A stretch of 64,000 nucleotides of DNA, taken from Limimaricola variabilis (GTDB taxonomy: Bacteria > Pseudomonadota > Alphaproteobacteria > Rhodobacterales > Rhodobacteraceae). Position 1 is the first letter of the stretch, and each line of letters begins with the position of its first letter. This document shows positions 1 through 8,148 of the stretch, piece after piece. Position numbers and translations under genes: made by a program. The stretch is taken from NCBI RefSeq assembly GCF_014195545.1, contig NZ_JACIBX010000002.1, positions 310,001 to 374,000 of the forward strand, in the 5' to 3' direction. The notes beneath the pieces were generated by a model, which saw nothing but the letters and a program-made list of their open reading frames with translations, ran no database searches and was not told where the DNA came from.

Positions 1-446
1 CCCAGGATCACGGCATCCGGCTCGCCCGCATCCTGCGCGGGGTCGAGGAAGTGCGCACGCTGGACGGCCCGATGCTCCGCTCGGGCGAGGCGCGCAAGAC
101 CGGCAGCTTCACCAAGTCGCTGCAGGAGATCTACGACCTGCCCGCGACTCTGGTGCGCAAGGACCGGACCCAGCTGATCCACGGCCCGCTCGATCTTCTC
201 GCCGCGATCCTCGAGGAGGGTCAGCGCGGCCTGACGCTGCAGCGCTACAAGGGTCTGGGCGAGATGAACCCCGACCAGCTCTGGGAGACGACTCTGGATC
301 CCGAGGCGCGGACTCTGCTGCAGGTGAAGATCGAGGATTCGACCGAGGCCGACGACCTGTTCACCAAGCTGATGGGCGACGTGGTCGAGCCACGCCGCGA
401 GTTCATCCAGCAGAACGCCCTCAACGTCGAGCATCTCGACTTCTGA
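1..446 (+). CDS. gyrB: DNA gyrase subunit B, C-terminal end (partial)
   Basis: This is the last 147 codons of a type II topoisomerase B subunit; the gene begins before the window. The reading frame is open from base 3. The visible part is the end of the TOPRIM region and the conserved tail: [17 protein letters not shown] near residues 80-96 of the visible part, then a terminus reading [14 protein letters not shown]. The RYKGLGEM and QLWETT blocks are shared by GyrB and ParE; the terminal block favours GyrB. GyrB is the ATPase half of the A2B2 gyrase that introduces negative supercoils. The stop is TGA at 444-446. A 9-bp hairpin lies 20 bases downstream. Because only the end is visible, ParE is not fully excluded, but it is less likely. 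Confidence 0.9.
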   Translation, partial: QDHGIRLARILRGVEEVRTLDGPMLRSGEARKTGSFTKSLQEIYDLPATLVRKDRTQLIHGPLDLLAAILEEGQRGLTLQRYKGLGEMNPDQLWETTLDPEARTLLQVKIEDSTEADDLFTKLMGDVVEPRREFIQQNALNVEHLDF

Positions 447-466
447 TCGACGATCCGCAGTGCGGC

Positions 467-488
467 GGCGGGCTGGAGACAGCCTGCC
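467..488 (+). terminator. GNRA-capped hairpin downstream of gyrB
   Basis: A 9-bp stem (467-475 with 480-488, one G-T pair) closes a GAGA loop 20 bases after the gyrB stop. There is no run of T after it, so it is more likely a 3'-end stabilising hairpin or a Rho-assisted end than a classical intrinsic terminator. The rest of 447-592 holds no open frame with coding features and no other structure that I could see. Confidence 0.35.
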
Positions 489-592
489 GACCACGTCGCG
501 GGCCTCTCCATGAACCGACGCTTTCCAGCGTGTCGCGTTCCGAAGTCTCTCACAGGGGGCGGTCGAGCGGTCGTCACGAAAGCGGGTCCACC

Positions 593-633
593 AAAAAGCG
601 AAACCCCGAGAACCGGTCAGGTTCTCGGGGTTT
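593..633 (-). terminator. Intrinsic terminator after tRNA-Thr
   Basis: A perfect 14-bp inverted repeat (601-614 and 620-633, five-base loop) is followed, reading on the minus strand, by a CGCTTTTTGG tract. It sits 13 bases beyond the CCA end of the tRNA and is the obvious end of the hemD-to-tRNA transcription unit. Confidence 0.85.
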
Positions 634-645
634 CGTGCTTTGAAG

Positions 646-721
646 TGGTGCCGCTGAAGGGACTCGAACCCCCGACCCCATCATTACGAATGACGTGCTC
701 TACCAGCTGAGCTACAGCGGC
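646..721 (-). tRNA. tRNA-Thr (anticodon CGT)
   Basis: The 76-base minus-strand sequence folds as a canonical tRNA. It has the acceptor stem GCCGCTG / CAGCGGC, a D arm containing GCTCAGCTGGTAGAGC, the anticodon stem CGTCA / TGATG around the loop TTCGTAA, and a T arm with TTCGAGT. The terminal CCA is encoded (646-648 as its complement). The anticodon CGT reads ACG threonine codons, common in this GC-rich genome. It starts only 42 bases after the hemY-like stop codon and no separate promoter is evident, so it may be transcribed by read-through from that operon. Confidence 0.95.
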
Positions 722-750
722 GCCCGGGCGCCTCTTAGCACCCGGGCGCC
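719..750 (-). repeat. 10-bp perfect inverted repeat between hemY-like gene and tRNA-Thr
   Basis: The arms GGCGCCCGGG (719-728) and CCCGGGCGCC (741-750) are perfect complements around a 12-base loop. The arm nearer the tRNA includes the first three bases (GCC) of the mature tRNA. It could be a terminator stem for the hemY-like gene, although no T tract follows, or a processing structure in a read-through transcript. Confidence 0.5.
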
Positions 751-763
751 GGGGGGAAAAGGG

Positions 764-2329
764 CTATTTTCGCTCTTCCGCGAGGGCCTCTCCCTCGGTT
801 TTCTCGGGCGTGGTCGCGGCCGTCCCGGGGGCGACGATCTCGGCCTCCTCGGGGCCGGACGTGGCCGGCGTCGCGGTCTGCGCGGGCAGGGGCGAGGCGG
901 TGGATCCAGCCTCGCGCACGGCCGGGACCGTGCCTTCGCCATTGGTGCGCCCGGCACCGCCGACGATTAGCGGCAGCATCTCGGTGCCGCGCGGCAGGTT
1001 GGGCTCGCCCTCTTCCGGACGGGTCCAGGCAAGCGTGTCGAAGGCGTGGCAGTTCGAGCAGACCGGGTCCCAGTGCGGGTGCAGGTGATGGCAGTTCTCG
1101 CAGACCCATTGCGGGCCGCGGGGCGCGGTCAGCGCCCGCGCCAGCCAGCCGCGCACCACCGCGTCGTCGGCGCCGCGGCCGCGCTCGATCGCCGCCATCA
1201 GCGTCAGTACACGCGCGGTGGGGTCGGTTTCGACCAGATCGCCCAGCGCGCGCCGCGCCTCGTTGAAGCGCTCGGCCGCGATCATCAGCTCCGCCTCGAG
1301 CATCCGCGTCTCGGGGTGGTCGGGGCGCGACTGGATTAGCACCGAGAAGCGGTCCAGCCGGGCCTGCGGGTTCTCCTCGGGGGCGATCTCGGCGAAGACC
1401 TGCGCCAGGTCGGGATGGGGCTCGGCTTCCCAGGCCTTGCGGATTACCCGCGTGGCGTAGCGGCTGTTGCCGACCGCGAGATAGCTGCGGGCCGCCATCA
1501 CGGCCGCCGGGATCAGGTCGGGCGAGAGCCGGTTGGCCTCGATCGCCTTCTCGCGCGCCTCGATGCTCAGGCTCTCATCCATCACGTCGCGGGCTTCCGA
1601 CAACGCGAGAACTGCGTCGCGGCGCTTGGCGACGTTGCGGGGCAGGCTGCCCGAACGGCGCTTGGCGTCGAGCGTGGCGCGCGCACCGGTCCAGTCATGT
1701 GCCTCGGCCTGCAGCCGCAGCAGCGTGTCCTGCGTCTCGGTGTGGCGCGGCTTGAGCTCGAAAGCCTTCTTGGCGAGCTTCATCGCGGTGTCGGTATCGC
1801 CCTCGGCGAGGCGCTGCCGCATCAGGCCGCGAATGCCGACGAAGCGGGTGCGGTCGATCTGCACCAGCTCGCGATAGGCGCCCTCGGCGGTGCGGCGGTC
1901 GCCGGCCAGCTCCGCGCCCTGCGCCACGAGGATCGAGGTCAGGTCGGGACGGCGCAGGTAGCGCTCGGCCCGGCGGCCCTTGGCCATCGCGGTCTCGCCC
2001 TCGCCGGAGGCCAGCGCGATCATGCCGTCGGCCAGTGCCTTGTAGCCACGCCGCTCGCGCGAGCGCGAGAACCAGCGGCTGACGGCAGTGTCGTCGCCAT
2101 TGATGAAGCGCAGCAGCGCCAGCAGGAAGCCGAGCGCCTTGAACAGCAGCCAGCCGAGCAGGGCCAGCAGCGCGATGGCGAGCACCAGCTGCAACGGGCC
2201 GAGGGTGACCTCGTAGCCGGCCATGGCGATCTCGGCCCCGCCGGCCACGTCGGTGAGCCGCGCGGCACCCCAGGTGAGACCGGCGACGACGGCGACGAAG
2301 ACCAGGATCTTGATCAGGGACAGGAGCAT
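764..2329 (-). CDS. HemY-like TPR membrane protein with C-terminal zinc ribbon
   Basis: The 521-residue protein begins with two hydrophobic segments (about 5-25 and 45-70), as in the HemY_N family, followed by helical TPR-like repeats to about residue 400. A rubredoxin-type motif follows: CxxC at 410-413 and 424-427 with an aromatic/His spacer. The last 90 residues are a low-complexity Ala/Thr/Pro/Glu tail. HemY-like proteins of proteobacteria are membrane TPR proteins encoded with late heme genes; the name comes from that linkage and not from protoporphyrinogen oxidase activity. The double CxxC resembles the metal site of LapB/YciM. The gene is 10 bases downstream of the mitofilin-like gene and clearly in one operon with it. 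Confidence 0.85.
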   Translation of the reverse strand: MLLSLIKILVFVAVVAGLTWGAARLTDVAGGAEIAMAGYEVTLGPLQLVLAIALLALLGWLLFKALGFLLALLRFINGDDTAVSRWFSRSRERRGYKALADGMIALASGEGETAMAKGRRAERYLRRPDLTSILVAQGAELAGDRRTAEGAYRELVQIDRTRFVGIRGLMRQRLAEGDTDTAMKLAKKAFELKPRHTETQDTLLRLQAEAHDWTGARATLDAKRRSGSLPRNVAKRRDAVLALSEARDVMDESLSIEAREKAIEANRLSPDLIPAAVMAARSYLAVGNSRYATRVIRKAWEAEPHPDLAQVFAEIAPEENPQARLDRFSVLIQSRPDHPETRMLEAELMIAAERFNEARRALGDLVETDPTARVLTLMAAIERGRGADDAVVRGWLARALTAPRGPQWVCENCHHLHPHWDPVCSNCHAFDTLAWTRPEEGEPNLPRGTEMLPLIVGGAGRTNGEGTVPAVREAGSTASPLPAQTATPATSGPEEAEIVAPGTAATTPEKTEGEALAEERK

Positions 2330-2339
2330 GTGCGGCGCC

Positions 2340-3824
2340 TCAATTCTCGGTCAGGGATTGCGACAGGGTGTCGGCGGCGGCGAGCGCCTCGGCGCGGGTC
2401 CGGGCCGGTGCGAGCCATTCGGCCAGCGGCTCTTGCACCGGGTCGGGCAGGGCCTCGATCTCGGCGATCGCCTCGTCGAGACGACCGTCGCGCAGCGCGG
2501 CTTCGGCGCGTGACAGGACGGCATCGGTGGTCGTGCCCTCCTGCGGCGCGGTGGAGCGGAGCTGCAGCGTGTCGCGGAAGAAACCGGCGACGCGGCCGCC
2601 CTCCTCGCCGGACAGCCCCTCACGCCGCGCCGTGGCGAGCGAGAGCCGGGCCGGTTCGGGGAAGGCTTCGATCAGCTCGGAGCGGCTGGCCACGCCTTCC
2701 TCGGCCGGCGCGGCGAGAGCCTCGGGGATCTCGGCGGGCGAGGTCGCCTGCAGCTCTTCGAGCAGGGCGGTGTAGGGCTCTCCGGTCTCGAGCGCGGCTT
2801 CGATCTCGGCCAGGGTGGCACGGGCCCGGGCACGGGCGGCGACCGCCGCGGCCTCGGCCTCGATCTCCTCGGCGGTGCGGCCGACGCTGGCCACTTCCTG
2901 CGCGGCCTCTTCGGCCATGCGGGCGATCTCCTGCGCCTGCCGCTCCAGATCGGCGCGCAGCGCGTCGACCTCGGCCTGCCAGCGCGCGACGGCCTCGCGC
3001 GCCAAGGTGCCGTCGGGACCGGCGGAGGCCTCGGCCTCGGTCAGGCGGGTTTCGAGGGTGTCGAGCCGTTCGGACAGTTCGGCCTGGCCGGCGTCGAGAC
3101 GCGAGCCGAGATCGGACAGGTTGGTTTCGGTCTCGGTCCGCAGCCCTTCGATCCCGTCGGAAAGCGGGGCGATCTCGCCCTCGAGGGCGCCCAGTCGGGT
3201 TTCGAGCGCGGCGGTCCGGTCGCTGTTGTCGAACCAGATCCAGCCGATGCCGAGACCCAGCGCCGCAGCGATCAACCCGCCCAGCATTCCGGCGCCGAAG
3301 CCACGGCCGGTCGCGCCGGATCCGCTGCTTGTGGCAGGGGCGGTGGAGGGGGGCATCATGGAAGCGGTCGAAGCGGTCGAAGAGGCGGGCTTCGCCTCCG
3401 GCTTGGCATCGGCGTCCGCACGGGGCGCGCGGGTCACGGCCGGCATCGCGCCGGCGGCGGAGGCCGGTGCAGGGCGAGCCGTGGTGCCGAGATCGACCCC
3501 GGCGCTGGCGCCGCGCTTCGTCGATTTCGGCGCCTCTTCCGAAGCGTCCTTGCCGGCGGCGGTCGAGGCCGCCGTGCCGGTTTCGGCGGTCTTGCCGGGC
3601 TTGGCCTTCTCATCGGTACCGGCAGTGGTCGCACGCGATCCGGTTTCCGGGGTGACGGGGCCGGTCTTGGGCGTATTCGACTCCGGTGTCTTCGGCGCGT
3701 CGGAGGGGGTGGTCATCTTGTCGTCGGGACGCGGCTGCGCCGCCTCGCGGGGGGGAGATGCCGGGGTCTGGGGCTTTTTCGCGCCATCCCTTCCGCCGGG
3801 GGTGCCTGTCGTCCTACGTGCCAA
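2340..3824 (-). CDS. Mitofilin/Mic60-like inner membrane protein
   Basis: This 494-residue protein has a long disordered N-terminus rich in Lys, Pro, Thr and Ala (1-175), one membrane helix (about 178-198, Gly/Ala-rich ending in WIWF), an extended coiled coil (about 203-330) and a helical C-terminal region. That order is the signature of alphaproteobacterial Mic60, the bacterial relative of the mitochondrial cristae organiser, typically encoded among heme genes beside hemY. The role in bacteria is thought to be shaping or tethering the inner membrane through C-terminal contacts. The start used is TTG at 3824 with an AGGGACAGG-type ribosome site; an ATG 36 codons later is an alternative. It lies between hemD and hemY. 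Confidence 0.8.
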   Translation of the reverse strand: MARRTTGTPGGRDGAKKPQTPASPPREAAQPRPDDKMTTPSDAPKTPESNTPKTGPVTPETGSRATTAGTDEKAKPGKTAETGTAASTAAGKDASEEAPKSTKRGASAGVDLGTTARPAPASAAGAMPAVTRAPRADADAKPEAKPASSTASTASMMPPSTAPATSSGSGATGRGFGAGMLGGLIAAALGLGIGWIWFDNSDRTAALETRLGALEGEIAPLSDGIEGLRTETETNLSDLGSRLDAGQAELSERLDTLETRLTEAEASAGPDGTLAREAVARWQAEVDALRADLERQAQEIARMAEEAAQEVASVGRTAEEIEAEAAAVAARARARATLAEIEAALETGEPYTALLEELQATSPAEIPEALAAPAEEGVASRSELIEAFPEPARLSLATARREGLSGEEGGRVAGFFRDTLQLRSTAPQEGTTTDAVLSRAEAALRDGRLDEAIAEIEALPDPVQEPLAEWLAPARTRAEALAAADTLSQSLTEN

Positions 3825-3908
3825 AACCTGTCCCTTCCGTCCCCGTGCGCGGCAGATTTTCCCTGCCGCGGCTGCATTTGCCGACCCTAGCCCGGCCCGT
3901 CGCGCGCC

Positions 3909-4637
3909 TCAAGCGCCCCCCGAGCGGCGGGTCGTGGAACCGAACGCCGCATGAGCGGCAAGGGTTGCGTCGATCATCGCCGGGCCGTCCGGCCGAGCTG
4001 CCAGTGTCACCCCCTCGACACGGCCGGCGAGCGGCGCGGCCGCGGCCGGGCTGATCGCCACCGCGTGGAGCGGTGCAATGGACGGCAGCTGCGCCGCGAG
4101 CAGCGCTGCGCTGCGCGGCGAGAAGACCGGCGCCACCACCGGCGCACGCCCCGCCAGCGCCGCCTGGCCCGCGGCGGGCAGGGGCTGCGCCGACTGCGCA
4201 TAGACCACCGCTTCGGCGCAGTCGCGCCCGGCGCGGCGCAGCCGCTCCGCGACGTCGCCGCGCTGATGGTCGCCGCGCAGATGCAGGAGCGGCCCGGCAT
4301 CGGGCGCGTCGAGGATCGCGGCGATCAGCGCCTCGGCGTCGCCGCCCCCCTCGCGCGGGAGCAGCCCCGCCGCCTGCGCCGCCTGCGCGGTGCGGGGCCC
4401 GACGCACCAGGCGGGCAGGCCCGTCAGTCCCATCCGCACCGCCCCGGCCGCACCGCGCTCCGAGGTCAGGATCAGCATGGCGGGCGTCGTGTCAGGCGGT
4501 GGCGGCGTCACCTCGTCGATGCGCAGCAGAGGCGCGATCGCGGCCACCAGATGCCGCCCCGCCGCGACCTCCAGCTCGGCCAGAAAGCGCCGCGCCGCCG
4601 CCTCGGGGCGGGTGAGCAGCAGGATCGGTTCCGGCAT
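3909..4637 (-). CDS. hemD: Uroporphyrinogen-III synthase
   Basis: The 242-residue product cyclises hydroxymethylbilane to uroporphyrinogen III, the branch compound for heme, siroheme and cobalamin. The N-terminal block [12 protein letters not shown] is the characteristic HemD opening, and the protein shows two alternating Rossmann-like halves with weak conservation, as is usual for this family. The ATG at 4637 was chosen because the family motif starts seven residues later, and upstream sequence is the divergent promoter region with tsaD. It is rich in Ala and Pro, particularly in the second half. hemC is not adjacent. It opens the hemD, mic60, hemY unit, 84 bases before the mitofilin-like gene. 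Confidence 0.85.
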   Translation of the reverse strand: MPEPILLLTRPEAAARRFLAELEVAAGRHLVAAIAPLLRIDEVTPPPPDTTPAMLILTSERGAAGAVRMGLTGLPAWCVGPRTAQAAQAAGLLPREGGGDAEALIAAILDAPDAGPLLHLRGDHQRGDVAERLRRAGRDCAEAVVYAQSAQPLPAAGQAALAGRAPVVAPVFSPRSAALLAAQLPSIAPLHAVAISPAAAAPLAGRVEGVTLAARPDGPAMIDATLAAHAAFGSTTRRSGGA

Positions 4638-4713
4638 CGTCCCCCCTTCGCGGCATTGTTCGGACCCCCGGGGGATGCTAGCTGCGACAGGCGCAGGCGC
4701 AAGCGGGGCGGAC

Positions 4714-5805
4714 ATGGCCACACTCACCATTCTCGGCATTGAATCGAGCTGCGACGACAGCGCGGCGGCGGTGGTGCGCGGCGGGCCGGACAGGGCCGAG
4801 GTGCTGGCCTCGGTGGTGCGCGGCCAGGCGGATCTGCATGCCGATTTCGGCGGCGTCGTACCCGAGATCGCGGCCCGCGCCCATGCCGAGGTGCTCGATC
4901 ACTGCGTCGAGGCGGCGCTGGAGGAGGCCGGACTGGCGCTGCCCCAGATCGACGGCATCGCGGTGACCGCGGGGCCGGGCCTGATCGGCGGCGTGCTGTC
5001 CGGGGTGATGCTGGCCAAGGGGCTGGCGGCGGCCACCGGGCTGCCGCTGATCGGCGTCAACCACCTCGCGGGGCACGCGCTGACGCCGCGTCTGACCGAC
5101 GGGCTCGAATTTCCCTACCTGATGCTGCTGGTCTCGGGCGGGCATTGCCAGTTCCTCGTGGTCGAGGGCGAGGATGCGTTCCGCCGTCTCGGCGGCACGA
5201 TCGACGACGCGCCGGGCGAGGCCTTCGACAAGACCGCGCGGCTTCTGGGCCTGCCGCAGCCCGGCGGCCCGGCGGTCGAGGCCGAGGCGCGGCATGGCGA
5301 TGCGGGGCGGATTCCGCTGCCGCGCCCGCTGCTCGACCGGCCGGGCTGCGACATGTCCTTCTCAGGACTCAAGACGGCGCTGCTGCGGGCCCGCGACGCC
5401 GAAATGGCCGGGCGGGGCGGCCTGACCCGCGCCGCGCGCGCCGATCTGGCGGCGGCTTTTCAAAAGGCGGTGGTCGAGATCCTGCACGAGAAGACGCGGC
5501 GCGCGCTCGAGATCTATCTCGACCGCGCGCCGGCGCGCCCGGCCTTTGCCGTAGCGGGGGGCGTCGCCGCGAACGGGCCGATCCGAGGGGCGTTGCAGGG
5601 GCTCTGCGCCGAACGTGGCGTGGCGTTCTCGGCGCCGCCGCTCGGCCTGTGCACCGACAACGCGGCGATGATCGCCTTTGCCGGGCTGGGACGGCTGGCC
5701 GCGGGCGCGACCGACGGGCTGGACCTCGCGGCGCGGCCGCGCTGGCCGCTCGATGCGGGCGCGGCACCGATGATCGGATCGGGCAGAAAGGGGGCCAAGG
5801 CATGA
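4714..5805 (+). CDS. tsaD: tRNA t6A37 threonylcarbamoyltransferase TsaD
   Basis: TsaD transfers the threonylcarbamoyl group onto A37 of ANN-decoding tRNAs, acting with TsaB and TsaE. The 363-residue product shows the opening [16 protein letters not shown], the metal-binding HLAGHA motif (His near 117 and 121), the SGGHCQ segment and the late [14 protein letters not shown] block. Length is usual for the family. The start was set at ATG 4714, immediately before the ASKHA nucleotide-binding fold; the frame stays open upstream but that is the overlap with the opposite hemD. It is the first gene of a tightly coupled operon and overlaps gpsA by ATGA. Confidence 0.95.
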   Translation: MATLTILGIESSCDDSAAAVVRGGPDRAEVLASVVRGQADLHADFGGVVPEIAARAHAEVLDHCVEAALEEAGLALPQIDGIAVTAGPGLIGGVLSGVMLAKGLAAATGLPLIGVNHLAGHALTPRLTDGLEFPYLMLLVSGGHCQFLVVEGEDAFRRLGGTIDDAPGEAFDKTARLLGLPQPGGPAVEAEARHGDAGRIPLPRPLLDRPGCDMSFSGLKTALLRARDAEMAGRGGLTRAARADLAAAFQKAVVEILHEKTRRALEIYLDRAPARPAFAVAGGVAANGPIRGALQGLCAERGVAFSAPPLGLCTDNAAMIAFAGLGRLAAGATDGLDLAARPRWPLDAGAAPMIGSGRKGAKA

Positions 5806-6770
5806 GGATTGGGATCGCGGGAGCGGGGGCGTTCGGCGCGGCGCTGGCGGTAGCGCTGGCGCGGACAGGCCGCGAGGTGACGCTCTGGGCGCGCGACGCG
5901 GCAGCGGTGGACAAGGCACGCGAGAGCCGCCGGGTCGAACGGCTGCCCGAGATCGATCTGCCGGCGAGCATCGACATCGTCTCGGATCTCGATGCGCTCC
6001 TGCCTTGCGACACGATCCTGCTGGCGCTGCCCGCGCAGGCGACGCGCGGCTTCGTCACCGCCCATGCCGAGGCGCTGGCGGGCAAGGTGCTGGTGGCCTG
6101 CGCCAAGGGCATCGACCTGACGCGCCTCACCGGCCAGACCGCGATCATCGCCGAGGCGGTGCCCAGCGCCACCCCGGCGCTGCTGACCGGGCCGAGCTTT
6201 GCCGCCGACATCGCGCGCGGCCTGCCGACCGCGTTGACGCTGGCCTGCATCGACGAGGGCTGCGGCGCGGCGCTGCAGGCGGCGCTGTCGACGCCCGGCC
6301 TCAGGCTCTATCGCACCGCGGATGTCATCGGGGCGGAGCTTGGCGGTGCGCTCAAGAACGTCATCGCGATCGCCTGCGGCGCCTGCATCGGCGCGGGGTT
6401 CGGCGACAGCGCGCGCGCGGCGCTCATGACCCGCGGCTTTGCCGAGATGCAGCGTCTTGCCGCCTCGCTCGGGGCCCGGCCCGAGACGCTGATGGGCCTG
6501 TCGGGCTTCGGTGATCTGGTGCTGACCTGCTCGTCCGAGCTGTCGCGCAACTACCGCTACGGGCTGGCGCTGGGCCGGGGCGAGAGCTTCGACACGGCCA
6601 CCACGGTGGAGGGGGCGGCCACCGCGCGGGCGGTCACCGACCTGGCCGCCGCGCGCGGCCTCGACCTGCCGATCTCGGCCGTGACCGCGCGCATGGTCGC
6701 GCATGACCTCACCCCCCATCAGGCGCTCGACGCGCTGATCAACAGACCGCTCAAGGAGGAAAGCGAATGA
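5802..6770 (+). CDS. gpsA: Glycerol-3-phosphate dehydrogenase [NAD(P)+]
   Basis: GpsA reduces dihydroxyacetone phosphate to sn-glycerol 3-phosphate for phospholipid synthesis. The 322-residue protein has the N-terminal dinucleotide fold ([13 protein letters not shown]), the [16 protein letters not shown] substrate segment, the catalytic lysine in [11 protein letters not shown] and the [23 protein letters not shown] signature. Its ATG overlaps the tsaD stop by four bases, and its own stop overlaps the start of the YciI-like gene, so translation of the three is probably coupled. The linkage of tsaD and gpsA is common in alphaproteobacteria. Confidence 0.95.
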   Translation: MRIGIAGAGAFGAALAVALARTGREVTLWARDAAAVDKARESRRVERLPEIDLPASIDIVSDLDALLPCDTILLALPAQATRGFVTAHAEALAGKVLVACAKGIDLTRLTGQTAIIAEAVPSATPALLTGPSFAADIARGLPTALTLACIDEGCGAALQAALSTPGLRLYRTADVIGAELGGALKNVIAIACGACIGAGFGDSARAALMTRGFAEMQRLAASLGARPETLMGLSGFGDLVLTCSSELSRNYRYGLALGRGESFDTATTVEGAATARAVTDLAAARGLDLPISAVTARMVAHDLTPHQALDALINRPLKEESE

Positions 6771-7039
6771 GCTTCGCCGTCATCACCCGCGACAAGCCCG
6801 GTGCGCTGCAGATCCGCCGCGACACCCGCGAGGCGCATCTCGAATATATCGAATCCACCGGCGTGGTGGCCATGGCCGGGCCGTTCCTCGACGCCGAGGG
6901 CAACATGGACGGCTCGCTGGTGATCCTCGAGGTCGAGGACCGGGCTGCGGCCGAGGCCTGGGCCGAGAACGACCCTTATGCCCGCGCGGGCCTGTTCGAG
7001 AGCGTCGAGATCCGCGCCTGGAAGAAGGTGATCGGCTGA
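6767..7039 (+). CDS. YciI-like protein
   Basis: This 90-residue protein belongs to the YciI/dimeric alpha-beta barrel family: [20 protein letters not shown] (conserved His and the AGPF block), then [28 protein letters not shown] with the EDPYxxAGLF-type motif. YciI-like proteins are small cytosolic dimers with an active-site His-Asp pair; their cellular substrate is mostly unknown. The gene overlaps gpsA by ATGA and the EVE-domain gene by TGATG, so it is the third of four coupled cistrons. Confidence 0.85.
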   Translation: MSFAVITRDKPGALQIRRDTREAHLEYIESTGVVAMAGPFLDAEGNMDGSLVILEVEDRAAAEAWAENDPYARAGLFESVEIRAWKKVIG

Positions 7040-7464
7040 TGCGCTACTGGCTGTTCAAGTCCGAGCCCAATGTCTGGTCCTGGGACGACCAGGTCGCCAA
7101 AGGCGATCAGGGCGAGGAATGGGACGGGATCCGCAATTACCAGGCCCGCAACTTCATGCGCGAGATGCAGATCGGCGATCGCGGGCTGTTCTACCATTCC
7201 AACATCGGCAAGGAGGCCGTGGGTGTGGTCGAGGTCTGCGCCACGGTGCATCCCGACAGCTCGACCGACGATCCGCGCTGGGAATGCGTCGACATCCGCG
7301 CGCTCTATCCCCTTGGGCGCGCGGTGCGGCTCGACGAGATCAAGGCCGAGCCGCGGCTGGCGGAGATGGTGCTGGTCAACAACTCGCGGCTTTCGGTGCA
7401 GCCGGTCTCCGAGGATGAGTGGCGCGTGATCCACGAGCTGGCGGGATCTCTGGCCGAGGCATAG
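7039..7464 (+). CDS. EVE domain protein
   Basis: A single-domain EVE protein of 141 residues. It opens with the typical RYWLFKSEPNVWSWDD block and has the NYQARNFMREM and GLFYHSN segments and the SVQPVSEDEWRVI tail. EVE is a PUA-like fold that reads modified bases in restriction or RNA contexts; the stand-alone form in alphaproteobacteria and mitochondria (THYN1-like) is considered housekeeping. The position next to tsaD suggests a link with modified tRNA or nucleotides, but that is inference. The start overlaps the stop of the YciI-like gene. Confidence 0.88.
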   Translation: MRYWLFKSEPNVWSWDDQVAKGDQGEEWDGIRNYQARNFMREMQIGDRGLFYHSNIGKEAVGVVEVCATVHPDSSTDDPRWECVDIRALYPLGRAVRLDEIKAEPRLAEMVLVNNSRLSVQPVSEDEWRVIHELAGSLAEA

Positions 7465-7513
7465 CGCGGAGCCGCCATCCGGGGCATTCTGGGCAAAACC
7501 GGAGGGACCACGG

Positions 7514-7909
7514 ATGACGTTACTCTCGATCCTGCTGGCGGCGCTGGCATCCTTCGCGCTCGGCGCGGCCTGGTACATGGCGCTGGCCAAGCCCTGGATG
7601 GCGGCCTCCGGCGTCAAGCTCGGCGAGGATGGCAAGCCGCTCAACAGCGGCTCGCCGACGCCCTATCTCGTCTCCTTCGTCGCGATGCTGATCATCGCCA
7701 CGGCGATGCGCTATTTCTTCGGGCTGGCGGGGATCGATACCGGGATCGGCGGGCTGATCGGCGGTCTCGGCATCGGGGCGCTGTTCATCGCGCCGTGGAT
7801 CACGCTCAACACCGGCTATTCCGATCGGCCGTGGTCGCTGGCGGTGATCGATGGCGGCTACGCGGCGCTGGGCTGCGCGGCGATGGGCCTCGTGCTCGGG
7901 CTGTTCTGA
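7514..7909 (+). CDS. DUF1761-type small membrane protein
   Basis: The 131-residue protein is almost entirely hydrophobic with four predicted membrane helices (about 2-22, 53-70, 76-97, 110-130). The N-terminal ALGAAWYMALAKPWMAASG block is characteristic of DUF1761, in which a Trp-Tyr pair and a later Gly-rich second helix are conserved. Function is unknown. It follows the EVE gene by 49 bases with a good GGAGG site at 7500-7504, so it may be an operon extension. Confidence 0.7.
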   Translation: MTLLSILLAALASFALGAAWYMALAKPWMAASGVKLGEDGKPLNSGSPTPYLVSFVAMLIIATAMRYFFGLAGIDTGIGGLIGGLGIGALFIAPWITLNTGYSDRPWSLAVIDGGYAALGCAAMGLVLGLF

Positions 7910-8040
7910 GGGCGGGTATACGGGGGGCGGCACGCTGGCCAGCACCCCCGTTCTCACCCGCGGACTCCCACCCGGCGGATCACTGAAACTGGGGTCTGGC
8001 CCTCCTGGCCGACACCGGGAGGCATAGGCCCGAGGGCGAT

Positions 8041-8065
8041 TCGAGGCAAGGATTCCATGCCTCGA
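8041..8065. repeat. Perfect 8-bp inverted repeat upstream of ZIP-like gene
   Basis: TCGAGGCA (8041-8048) and TGCCTCGA (8058-8065) are perfect complements separated by nine bases, about 85 bases before the ZIP-like start. It may be an operator or an end-of-transcript hairpin for the preceding operon. No T tract follows. Confidence 0.45.
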
Positions 8066-8095
8066 ACTCGGTGCGAAACCACGCGATTTCCTCAA

Positions 8096-8120
8096 GGAAC
8101 CGTCAAGTTCCGTCGCGGTT
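8096..8120 (+). promoter_or_regulatory. Possible EcfG-type promoter for ZIP-like gene
   Basis: GGAAC at 8096-8100 and GGTT at 8117-8120 are separated by 16 bases. This is close to the alphaproteobacterial general-stress consensus GGAAC-N16/17-CGTT, with one mismatch in the -10. A start near 8127 would leave a 22-base leader containing the GGGAGG ribosome site. The same segment also contains the inverted repeat GGAAC / GTTCC (8096-8100, 8107-8111), so it could instead be a protein-binding site. Confidence 0.3.
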
Positions 8121-8148
8121 GACCCCCTGTATCACGGGAGGCTGCCGC

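Noticed and set aside
510-710. Plus-strand frame overlapping the tRNA and terminator.
   Set aside because: It crosses a clear terminator hairpin and the tRNA on the other strand and has no protein features.
1415-3655. Long plus-strand frame opposite the HemY-like and mitofilin-like genes.
   Set aside because: Arg/Ala/Pro-rich translation with no domain; the minus-strand frames have signal, TPR, coiled-coil and zinc-ribbon features.
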